DNA of 64,000 nucleotides, taken from NCBI GenBank assembly GCA_947492825.1, contig CANLNT010000001.1, forward strand, positions 2,728,001 to 2,792,000. Direction: 5' to 3'. The stretch is from an uncultured Paracoccaceae bacterium. Lineage in GTDB: Bacteria; Pseudomonadota; Alphaproteobacteria; Rhodobacterales; Rhodobacteraceae. The notes beneath the pieces were generated by a model. That model was not told the origin of the DNA. It saw only the letters and a program-made list of their open reading frames with translations, and did no database searches. Shown here one piece after another: positions 50,619-57,970 of the stretch. Position 1 is the stretch's first letter. Each line of letters starts with the position of its first letter. A program made the translations under genes and the position numbers.

Positions 50619-51803
50619 ATGCTGTCTAACCTCAAGGCCCAACCCGCTGACAAAATCCTGGCCCTTATGGCCGCCTACCGCGAAGACCCGCGCGACACCA
50701 AGGTCGACCTTGGCGTCGGTGTCTACAAGGACGCGACCGGCAACACCCCCGTCATGCGCGCCGTGAAAGAGGCAGAGCGTCGGATTCTCGCTGATCAGAC
50801 GTCCAAGGCCTACACCGGGCTCGCCGGTGACCCCGCATTTGGCACCGCAATGAAAAACCTCGTGCTGGGGGACGCCGTCGACCACGCCCGCGTGGCGGCC
50901 GTGGCAACCCCAGGCGGAACCGGCGCGATCCGCCAAGCGTTGGAGCTGATCAAAATGGCAGCCCCCGGCGCCACGGTCTGGCTATCCGACCCCACGTGGC
51001 CGAACCATCCGTCGATCATCAAATATCTGGGCATGAAATCCCAGACCTATCGCTATTTCGACACCGCCTCGCGCGGCGTTGACTATATCGGCATGCTGAC
51101 CGATCTGGGCGCCATGTTGCCCGGCGATGTGGTGCTGCTGCACGGCTGCTGCCACAATCCAACCGGTGCCAACCTGACGCTGGCGCAATGGGATGGCGTG
51201 ATCAAACTGATCCGCGAAAAGTCCGCTATTCCCTTTGTCGACATTGCCTATCAGGGCTTTGGCGATGGGCTGGACGATGATGCCGCCGCCACGCGGCGCG
51301 TGGCCGGTGCCTTTGACAACGTGCTGATCGCCGCCTCCTGTTCCAAGAACTTCGGAATCTACCGCGAACGTACCGGCATTCTGATGGCCGTGGCCAAGAA
51401 CACAGACGAACAGGCGCTGACGCAACAAAACCTCGCCTTCCTGAACCGGCAGAACTACTCCTTTCCGCCCGATCACGGCGCGCGCGTTGTCACCACCATC
51501 CTGAACGATCCCGCCCTGCGCGCCGATTGGGAGGCCGAGCTGGAAGAGACCCGCAATGGGATGCTGGACCTACGCAAGCAGTTGGCAGATGAATTGCGCC
51601 GCCTGTCCAATTCCGACCGGTTCGACTTTCTGGCCGATCACCGCGGCATGTTCAGCCAGCTTGGCACCACGCCAGAGCTGGTTGAAAAGCTGCGCGCAGA
51701 CCACGGGATCTACATGGTCGGAGACAGCCGAATGAACATCGCCGGGCTGAATGCGCAGACCGTGCCGATCCTCGCCCGCGCAATTATCGACGCCGGGATC
51801 TAG
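50619..51803 (+). CDS. tyrB: Aromatic/aspartate aminotransferase (class I PLP enzyme)
   Basis: A 394-aa protein. VDLGVGVYKDATGNTPVMRAV, LLHGCCHNPTGANL, FVDIAYQGFGDGL and the PLP lysine in SCSKNFGIYRERTG are the hallmarks of the AspC/TyrB group. It exchanges amino groups between Asp, Tyr or Phe and 2-oxoglutarate. TyrB and AspC cannot be told apart by eye with certainty. ATG 50619 (MLSNLKAQPADKI) is the family start. The 131-bp upstream gap holds nothing I recognise. Confidence 0.88.
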   Translation: MLSNLKAQPADKILALMAAYREDPRDTKVDLGVGVYKDATGNTPVMRAVKEAERRILADQTSKAYTGLAGDPAFGTAMKNLVLGDAVDHARVAAVATPGGTGAIRQALELIKMAAPGATVWLSDPTWPNHPSIIKYLGMKSQTYRYFDTASRGVDYIGMLTDLGAMLPGDVVLLHGCCHNPTGANLTLAQWDGVIKLIREKSAIPFVDIAYQGFGDGLDDDAAATRRVAGAFDNVLIAASCSKNFGIYRERTGILMAVAKNTDEQALTQQNLAFLNRQNYSFPPDHGARVVTTILNDPALRADWEAELEETRNGMLDLRKQLADELRRLSNSDRFDFLADHRGMFSQLGTTPELVEKLRADHGIYMVGDSRMNIAGLNAQTVPILARAIIDAGI

Positions 51804-51829
51804 GGCGCCAGCGCTGAAAGTTTGGGTAG

Positions 51830-51847
51830 GCCGGGGTTCACCCCGGC
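51830..51847 (+). terminator. Hairpin after the aminotransferase gene, possible terminator
   Basis: GCCGGGG-TTCA-CCCCGGC is a 7-bp stem 27 bp past the stop but no T-run follows, so it is a weak candidate. Confidence 0.4.
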
Positions 51848-51886
51848 GCCCTGCCTTAACTATCCCTAACCACTCTTAAGACATTC

Positions 51887-51930
51887 ATATGCATGGGTTG
51901 TGCATAGGATGCGCATACAATGTGCATCCC
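51887..51930 (+). repeat. Short TGCAT-rich repeat upstream of mcl1
   Basis: The segment contains CATGGGTTGTGCAT and CAATGTGCATCCC, matching the segment 691-726 in cobJ with one mismatch per block. It has an additional TGCATAGGATGCGCATA between the two blocks, with several TGCAT or ATGCGCAT units. It could be a repeat family or a regulator's binding region. Confidence 0.45.
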
Positions 51931-51943
51931 CCGGAATGCTGCG

Positions 51944-51976
51944 TGCGCAAAATGATGCTTGCGCAGCATTGCGCAA
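51944..51976. promoter_or_regulatory. Three TGCGCA palindromes upstream of mcl1
   Basis: TGCGCAA at 51944, TTGCGCA at 51959 and TTGCGCAA at 51969 each hold the 6-bp palindrome TGCGCA, with core starts spaced 16 and 10 bp. They lie 52-84 bp before the mcl1 start, where a regulator would sit. ScfR-type regulators of acyl-CoA genes bind TTTGCAAA-like repeats; similarity is loose. Confidence 0.4.
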
Positions 51977-52027
51977 TATTCTAACTCCAATGGCAACAGA
52001 TACGAAATAATCAAACAAGGCCGCATC

Positions 52028-52984
52028 ATGTCATTTCGCCTGCAACCCGCAGCCCCAGCCCGCCCGAACCGCTGCCAATTGTTTGGCCCCGGCTCGCGCA
52101 CCGCGCTGTTTGAAAAGATGGCGGGGTCCAGTGCGGATGTGATTAACCTCGACCTCGAAGATTCCGTCGCACCCTCTGACAAGGATACCGCCCGCGCGAA
52201 TGTCATTCAGGCAACCCATGATATTGACTGGAATACCAAACACTTAAGCGTGCGGATCAACGGGCTCGATACGCCGTTCTGGTACCGCGATGTGGTGGAC
52301 CTTCTGGAACAGGCCAGTGATCGGCTCGACCAGATCATGATCCCAAAGGTCGGGTGTGCTGCTGACATCTATGCCGTTGATGCGCTTGTTACCGCGATTG
52401 AAGCCGCCAAGGGTCGCCGCAAACCTGTGGCATTTGAGGTGATCATCGAAAGCGCTGCAGGCATTTCCCATGTGGAAGAGATCGCCGCCGCCTCCCCCCG
52501 CTTGCAAGCGATGTCCCTTGGTGCCGCTGACTTTGCCGCCAGCATGGGCATGCAGACTACCGGCATCGGTGGGACGCAGGAAAATTACTATATGTTGCAA
52601 GGGGATACGCGCCACTACAGCGACCCTTGGCATTGGGCGCAAACTGCCATTGTTGCCGCTTGCCGCACCCACGGCGTGCTGCCGGTTGATGGCCCGTTCG
52701 GAGACTTTTCCGATGATGAAGGCTACCTCGCCCAATCTCGCCGCAGTGCAACATTGGGCATGGTCGGCAAATGGGCGATCCATCCCAAGCAAATTGCACT
52801 GGCAAATCAGGTCTTTACCCCGTCAGACGCGGCCGTGACAGAGGCGCGCGAAATCCTTGCTGCAATGGAAGAGGCCAAGAAAAACGGCGAAGGGGCGACA
52901 GTCTACAAAGGTCGCCTCGTCGATATCGCCTCGATCAAGCAAGCTGAAGTGATCGTTAAACAATATGAAATGATTGTCGGCTAA
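52028..52984 (+). CDS. mcl1: L-malyl-CoA/beta-methylmalyl-CoA lyase
   Basis: A 318-aa CitE-like TIM-barrel enzyme. [48 protein letters not shown] (split), PFEVIIES-like [32 protein letters not shown] and [19 protein letters not shown] are near-identical in style to Rhodobacter Mcl1. It cleaves beta-methylmalyl-CoA and L-malyl-CoA to glyoxylate plus propionyl-CoA or acetyl-CoA in the ethylmalonyl-CoA pathway. ATG 52028 begins MSFRLQP. Propionyl-CoA output needs B12-dependent methylmalonyl-CoA mutase, linking it to the B12 genes. Confidence 0.93.
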   Translation: MSFRLQPAAPARPNRCQLFGPGSRTALFEKMAGSSADVINLDLEDSVAPSDKDTARANVIQATHDIDWNTKHLSVRINGLDTPFWYRDVVDLLEQASDRLDQIMIPKVGCAADIYAVDALVTAIEAAKGRRKPVAFEVIIESAAGISHVEEIAAASPRLQAMSLGAADFAASMGMQTTGIGGTQENYYMLQGDTRHYSDPWHWAQTAIVAACRTHGVLPVDGPFGDFSDDEGYLAQSRRSATLGMVGKWAIHPKQIALANQVFTPSDAAVTEAREILAAMEEAKKNGEGATVYKGRLVDIASIKQAEVIVKQYEMIVG

Positions 52985-53055
52985 ACTCCCTCCGACATTG
53001 CAAATTGTCCCTGCGGCCCATTATATCGGGCAAAGATCGCAGCAGGGGCCGTTTG

Positions 53056-54018
53056 ATGACGCAATATCTCGATTTCGAAAAACCTTTGGCCGAAATTGAA
53101 GGCAAGGCAGAAGAATTGCGCGCGTTAGCCCGCGAGAATGATGAGATGGACGTCGAAAAAGAGGCCGCAGCCCTTGATCGCAAGGCCGAGGACCTGCTGA
53201 AATCTCTTTATGAGGGGTTAACACCCTGGCGGAAATGTCAGGTCGCGCGGCATCCGAACCGCCCGCATTGCCAAGACTATATTAACGCTTTGTTTACCGA
53301 ATATACGCCGCTTGCCGGGGATCGTAACTTTGCCGATGACCATGCCGTCATGGGTGGTTTCGCCCGCTTGAACGGGCAACCGGTGATGGTGATTGGCCAT
53401 GAAAAGGGTAACGACACCAAGTCCCGGATCGAACGCAATTTCGGCATGGCCCGGCCCGAAGGTTACCGCAAAGCAATTCGCCTGATGGGCCTCGCCGATC
53501 GTTTTGGCCTACCAGTGATCACTCTGGTCGACACACCCGGCGCCTACCCCGGCAAAGGTGCAGAAGAACGCGGTCAGTCAGAGGCCATCGCCCGCTCAAC
53601 CGAAAAATGCCTGGAACTGGGCGTGCCGCTGATTTCTGTGGTGATCGGCGAAGGTGGCTCTGGTGGCGCTGTGGCCTTTGCCACGGCCAATCGCGTCGCG
53701 ATGTTGGACCATTCGATCTATTCGGTCATCAGCCCCGAAGGCTGCGCCTCAATCCTTTGGAAAGACGCCGAAAAAATGCGCGAGGCGGCAGAGGCGCTGC
53801 GCCTGACTGCCAAGGATCTGAACGAATTGGGGGTTTGCGACCGGATTATTCCAGAACCCATGGGCGGCGCGCACCGCGATCGTGACACCGCGATCAAGAA
53901 CGTCGGGGCCGCGATCGAGGCGATGCTGTCGGAACTGTCATCAAAAAGTGCCGAAGAGGTCCGCGCTGACCGTCGCAAAAAATATATGGCGCTGGGGTCC
54001 ACCGGCCTCGCGGCTTAG
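53056..54018 (+). CDS. accA: Acetyl-CoA carboxylase carboxyltransferase subunit alpha
   Basis: A 320-aa protein. [20 protein letters not shown] at the N-terminus, [40 protein letters not shown] and [20 protein letters not shown] are AccA signatures. With AccD it carboxylates acetyl-CoA to malonyl-CoA for fatty acid synthesis. ATG 53056 begins MTQYLDFEK. It follows mcl1 by 71 bp and ends against the convergent PNPOx-like gene. Confidence 0.97.
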   Translation: MTQYLDFEKPLAEIEGKAEELRALARENDEMDVEKEAAALDRKAEDLLKSLYEGLTPWRKCQVARHPNRPHCQDYINALFTEYTPLAGDRNFADDHAVMGGFARLNGQPVMVIGHEKGNDTKSRIERNFGMARPEGYRKAIRLMGLADRFGLPVITLVDTPGAYPGKGAEERGQSEAIARSTEKCLELGVPLISVVIGEGGSGGAVAFATANRVAMLDHSIYSVISPEGCASILWKDAEKMREAAEALRLTAKDLNELGVCDRIIPEPMGGAHRDRDTAIKNVGAAIEAMLSELSSKSAEEVRADRRKKYMALGSTGLAA

Positions 54019-54624
54019 TCACCACATGGTTTTGGCCGCGCGGTCCGGCCATTCCGTGTCATAGGCGGCACCATCAAATCCGGCCTCAATTTCGGCCAGC
54101 ATGTCGCCAACGGTTGGCAGGCCTTCGCTTTGATCGCCATCTGTCCACAACCCCGAACGCATCACCGCCCGCGCGCACTGGCTGTAAACCTCTGCGATAT
54201 GGATCACGATCACGGAACGCGGCGCGCGGCCTTTGTCGCTGAAACGCGCGATCAGATCGGGTGCAACAGACACCTCTGCCCGGCCATTGATGCGCATCAC
54301 ATTGCGCGATCCCGGCACCATGAACATCGCACTGATCCGCCCGTCTTCGACGATGTTACGCAATGTATCCATACGGTTATTGCCACGCCAATCGGGCATC
54401 AGCAGCGTTTTGGGGTCCATCTCCGTCACAACTGGCCCATCGTCGCCACGCGGGCTGCCGTCCGTGCCGCCGGGCCCAATGGTCGACAAGACGCAGAACC
54501 GGCTGCGCATGATCCATGCGCGATAGGCAGGCGTCAGATGGTCTGTCACCTTAATGATCGAGGCCTTGCCCGGTGTGCCGTAAAGCGCCTCAAGTGCTTC
54601 GATATCGGTGATTTTCCCGGTCAT
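54019..54624 (-). CDS. Pyridoxamine-phosphate-oxidase-like FMN-binding protein
   Basis: A 201-aa protein with a split-barrel fold: RSRFCVLSTIGPGGTDGSPR, GDDGPVVTEMDPKTLLMPDW, RGNNRMDTLRNIVEDGRISA and RNVMRINGRAEVSV. This matches the PNPOx-like MSMEG_1061-type group with F420 or FMN cofactors. The substrate is not known. It overlaps the plsC gene as ATGA, so it is transcribed with plsC-ftsX-ftsE. Confidence 0.82.
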   Translation of the reverse strand: MTGKITDIEALEALYGTPGKASIIKVTDHLTPAYRAWIMRSRFCVLSTIGPGGTDGSPRGDDGPVVTEMDPKTLLMPDWRGNNRMDTLRNIVEDGRISAMFMVPGSRNVMRINGRAEVSVAPDLIARFSDKGRAPRSVIVIHIAEVYSQCARAVMRSGLWTDGDQSEGLPTVGDMLAEIEAGFDGAAYDTEWPDRAAKTMW

Positions 54625-55349
54625 ACCTGAAACCCTGCTTCGGCGTTCAGACGGTTTGAATGGCCTTCGATGTCGTTCTCCAGCCGATTCATGAAGTCCG
54701 CACTCTCTAGTCCCGGTTCAATTGGTGTCAGGAATTCGACAACCGCATTGCCCGGCTTGCGATAGACCCCCCGCTTGGGCCAGAACACACCGATGTTTGT
54801 CGCAACTGGCACGCAGGGCTGATCCAATTGCCCATAAAGGGCCGCTGTGCCGACCTTGTAGGGGGCTTTGACACCGGGCCCGACACGGGTGCCTTGCGGA
54901 TAGATAATCAACTGGCCGCCCCGCACCTTGCCTGCGCTGACGTCTGATAGCATGCGTTTGATCGCCGCCCCGCGCTTGCCACGGTCCACCGGCACACAAC
55001 CGATGCGCAGCCCGAACCAACCCAGAATGGGTGCATATTTCAATATGCTCTTCATAATGAATTTGCCGCGTGGCACGGACCCGTAAATCACAATCACGTC
55101 CAGAAAGGACTGGTGCTTGGCAGCGATCATCACTTCGCCCTCAGGCGGGACGCCGCGCACCTCGGTTTTCAGCCCAATCATCCAGGACGCAAGCCAACGC
55201 ACGGTGCGGCAATATTGCTGACAAGCGGCCACCGCCCCATCAGCCGAGATGATGGCCCAAGGCAGATAAAGCACCCCGTAAACCAGCATCATCACATACA
55301 TCATCGCGTTAAAGGCAAGGGAACGCAGCCATTGGATCGCATACATCAT
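54621..55349 (-). CDS. plsC: 1-acyl-sn-glycerol-3-phosphate acyltransferase
   Basis: A 242-aa membrane-associated protein. An N-terminal hydrophobic stretch (MMYVMMLVYGVLYLPWAII) precedes the HxxxxD motif (H79 to D84 in AAKHQSFLDVI), then PVDRGKRGAAIKRMLSD and IIYPQGTRVGPGVKAPY. It acylates lysophosphatidate to phosphatidate. ATG 55349 overlaps the ftsX stop as ATGA. It is linked to ftsE-ftsX and may couple membrane synthesis with division. Confidence 0.93.
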   Translation of the reverse strand: MMYAIQWLRSLAFNAMMYVMMLVYGVLYLPWAIISADGAVAACQQYCRTVRWLASWMIGLKTEVRGVPPEGEVMIAAKHQSFLDVIVIYGSVPRGKFIMKSILKYAPILGWFGLRIGCVPVDRGKRGAAIKRMLSDVSAGKVRGGQLIIYPQGTRVGPGVKAPYKVGTAALYGQLDQPCVPVATNIGVFWPKRGVYRKPGNAVVEFLTPIEPGLESADFMNRLENDIEGHSNRLNAEAGFQV

Positions 55350-56251
55350 GATTGCTCTTTCAATGTGCGCAGCGCTGCGGCGCGGGTTGCAAAAAAGGCG
55401 ACAATTGCTGCAAGTGGCGGCAGGCAAAGCGGCCAGAACCAGCCAAAGCCGCGAAAACCGACGTCGGTCAGGAACCCGCCCACGTCATCGGCGTCCGGTA
55501 GAATGGCAACAGCGACCATGCCGACGATCGTGCCTGCCAATGCACCCAAAAATGCCCGGCTGGTGAAGCGCCTCACAAATGCCCGCGCGATGTAAGAATC
55601 CTCGGCACCGACCAGCCGCATGACCCTGATCACCTGCGCGTTTGCAGCAAGTGCGGATTGCGCGGCCAGTGTGATCATCGCAGCCGTTGCGGCACCGATC
55701 AGCAAGATGGCAAACCAGCCCAACGACCGGAGGCGACCTGCGGCGGCGACCAGCGGTTCGCGCCAGCGGGTATGATCGTCCAATACGGCGCCGGGCACCT
55801 CTGCTTGCAACCGCGCCCGCAGGCCCGTTGCATCGTATCCACGTCCTTCTTCAATAATCTCAACAAGTTGTGGGATCGGTAGCGCCTCTATCGGCAGATC
55901 AGGTCCGAACCAAGGCTCCAACAGATTGCGCTGTTCTTCCGCTGTCAGGGCGCGCGCGGCGGCAACACCCGGCGTCGTCTCCAAAAGGGCGATGGCTGCC
56001 CGAACCTGCGCTGCAGCCTGGTCCGCTGGGGCCGAAATTCGTAGGGTCGAGGTCCGCGCAAGTTCTTCTGACCAGCGATCTGCCAGCCGCCCCGTCGCCA
56101 TTGACAGCGCCAGCGCAAAAACAGCCAGAAAGGCCATGGCGGCTGCTGTGAACAAGGTCAGTCGCGCGGTAAAGCCAGACGGCGGCACGGCCCGATCTGC
56201 TTTTGGGTCACCCATGACAATGTCCAAAACGCGGCGCGGATGCAGCTTCAT
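55346..56251 (-). CDS. ftsX: Cell division protein FtsX-like permease
   Basis: A 301-aa protein with a cytoplasmic N-terminal stretch, a first membrane segment (LFTAAAMAFLAVFALALSMA), a large periplasmic loop (RLADRWSEELARTSTLRISA, ...RARLQAEVPGAVLDDH) and three C-terminal segments including LGWFAILLIGAATAAMITLA. This is the FtsX topology. FtsEX activates peptidoglycan hydrolases at the septum. It overlaps ftsE and plsC by 4 bp each. Confidence 0.88.
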   Translation of the reverse strand: MKLHPRRVLDIVMGDPKADRAVPPSGFTARLTLFTAAAMAFLAVFALALSMATGRLADRWSEELARTSTLRISAPADQAAAQVRAAIALLETTPGVAAARALTAEEQRNLLEPWFGPDLPIEALPIPQLVEIIEEGRGYDATGLRARLQAEVPGAVLDDHTRWREPLVAAAGRLRSLGWFAILLIGAATAAMITLAAQSALAANAQVIRVMRLVGAEDSYIARAFVRRFTSRAFLGALAGTIVGMVAVAILPDADDVGGFLTDVGFRGFGWFWPLCLPPLAAIVAFFATRAAALRTLKEQS

Positions 56252-56922
56252 AGCTCTGCTCCCGCCAACTGCAGCTTCCCGTCCCGCAGGCGCAGGACCC
56301 GCGCGCTTACTTGATTTTTAGCCGTGCGGATCAGGTTCAGATCATGGGTCGCAATCAAAACGGTCTTGCCCATCTTGTTGAGTTCGATCAGCAGCGTCAG
56401 CAGGCGCTGCGACATTTCCCAGTCGACATTGCCCGTGGGTTCATCGGCGATAATCACATCAGGTGACATGATGACCGCACGGGCCAATGCAGCGCGCTGG
56501 CGTTCGCCACCCGACAATTGCGGCGGAGTCTGATTGGCCTGCGCACGCAGCCCGACCCAAGTCATCAAATCTTCAAGATTGCCGTCTGCCTCGTTTTCGC
56601 GCCCTGCGACCTTGAGTGGGAGGGCGATGTTTTCCGAGACGGGCAAGTGGTCCAGAAATTGGCAATCCTGATGCACCACCCCGATCCGCCGCCGGATCAT
56701 TGCAACCCCATCGCGTTGCAAGGCGGCGGCGTCGTCCCCAAACAGGCGTACTTGGCCTGCGGTTGCCAGCAATTCGCCGTAACACAGTTTCAGCAAGGTA
56801 GTTTTACCGGCACCTGACGGGCCGGTCAGAAAATGAAACGATCCAGCCGCCAACGACAGGTTCAGCTGCGCAAAAAGCTCTGCCCCGCCATAGCTATAGG
56901 CCACTCCGTCAAGCTCGATCAC
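56248..56922 (-). CDS. ftsE: Cell division ATP-binding protein FtsE
   Basis: A 224-aa ABC ATPase. Walker A GPSGAGKTT lies at 34-42, then RRIGVVHQDCQFLDHLPVSE, signature LSGGERQRAALARAV, Walker B VIIADEPTGNVDWEMS and ATHDLNLIR. These match FtsE. The GTG start at 56922 has GGGGAA 7 nt upstream and gives VIELDGVAYSYGGAELF; the longer frame to 57267 is not credible. It is the first gene of the ftsE-ftsX-plsC-PNPOx-like operon, divergent from the zinc-ribbon gene. Confidence 0.93.
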   Translation of the reverse strand: MIELDGVAYSYGGAELFAQLNLSLAAGSFHFLTGPSGAGKTTLLKLCYGELLATAGQVRLFGDDAAALQRDGVAMIRRRIGVVHQDCQFLDHLPVSENIALPLKVAGRENEADGNLEDLMTWVGLRAQANQTPPQLSGGERQRAALARAVIMSPDVIIADEPTGNVDWEMSQRLLTLLIELNKMGKTVLIATHDLNLIRTAKNQVSARVLRLRDGKLQLAGAEL

Positions 56923-57091
56923 ACTGATTTCCCCGCCATTGCCCGCCCGTTTTGCCCAAATCTGCAACAGGTTACAATCATAACGCAGGCCCGGAGTGTG
57001 CAAATCCTTTGCGTTCGGGGCGGACATTGTTAACAAATGGAAAACAATGCCGAGCGAAAGAGGCGGTTGGCAGGCCGCGAGGACAGGTGAG

Positions 57092-57970
57092 ATGCGACTG
57101 ATTTGCCCCAATTGTGGTGCACAGTACGAGGTTTCGGATGATGTCATTCCGGCCCAGGGTCGGGATGTGCAGTGTTCCAATTGTGGCCACACGTGGTTTG
57201 AGAGCCCCGGCGCGTCAGTTGCGGCCGAAGAAGAGTTGATCGCAGCGGAAGACGCCGACGAAACCAACGCAGCCCCCCCTGCACCGGAACCTGATCAAGA
57301 GTCCGGGGTCTCGGCAGAACAAGAGCCTGAGCCTGAGCAGGATCCGAAACCCAACAACGCCACGGAAGAGGACGATCTGTCGCCCGCCCCGCAGCACGCC
57401 CCCGTTAAGCGCCAGCCGCTGGACGATTCCATCGCCGCGATCCTGCAGGAAGAAGCCGCCCGCGAAGAGGCGAGCCGTGCCGCAGAGGCGCAAAGCGGTC
57501 TGGAAAGTCAGGGCGATCTAGGCATCGACGAGATGCCCACCATGACAGAGGCAAAGAAGGCGGAATCCGCTGAAAGGATCGCGCGCCTGAAAGGCGAAGA
57601 GCCGGAAACCGATGTCTCTGCCGCTGTGGCTGCGACTGTAGCCGGGTCGCGCCGGGAATTGCTGCCGGATATCGACGACATCAATGCCACGCTACGGTCA
57701 GATTCAGAACGTGACGCGCCCCCGCCTCTGCCTGAAGAGGAAGAGGCGCAGGAACGCCGCGGCTTCAGGTTCGGATTTTTCAGCGTGCTGATCCTGATCG
57801 GGATTTTGGTGGCGATCTACGCTTTTGCCGATCAGATCAGCGCCGCGGTTCCGGCACTTGAGAGCGCGCTAAATGCCTATGTCGCGATGGTCGACAGACT
57901 TCGAATTTGGTTTGACGTGCAGATGCAGACGTTACTGACCATGCTCGAAGGCACAGAGCCAGAGGCCTAG
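57092..57970 (+). CDS. MJ0042-type zinc-ribbon protein with one membrane segment
   Basis: A 292-aa protein. The N-terminal zinc ribbon has C5-x2-C8 and C28-x2-C31 (MRLICPNCGAQYEVSDDVIP, QCSNCGHTWF). A long acidic, proline-rich and coiled middle follows, then a membrane segment (FFSVLILIGILVAIYAFADQ) and a short periplasmic tail. MJ0042-type proteins are common next to ftsE in Alphaproteobacteria; their role is not known. ATG 57092 begins at the ribbon; the longer frame to 56996 is spurious. It overlaps the next gene convergently by 4 bp. Confidence 0.85.
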   Translation: MRLICPNCGAQYEVSDDVIPAQGRDVQCSNCGHTWFESPGASVAAEEELIAAEDADETNAAPPAPEPDQESGVSAEQEPEPEQDPKPNNATEEDDLSPAPQHAPVKRQPLDDSIAAILQEEAAREEASRAAEAQSGLESQGDLGIDEMPTMTEAKKAESAERIARLKGEEPETDVSAAVAATVAGSRRELLPDIDDINATLRSDSERDAPPPLPEEEEAQERRGFRFGFFSVLILIGILVAIYAFADQISAAVPALESALNAYVAMVDRLRIWFDVQMQTLLTMLEGTEPEA

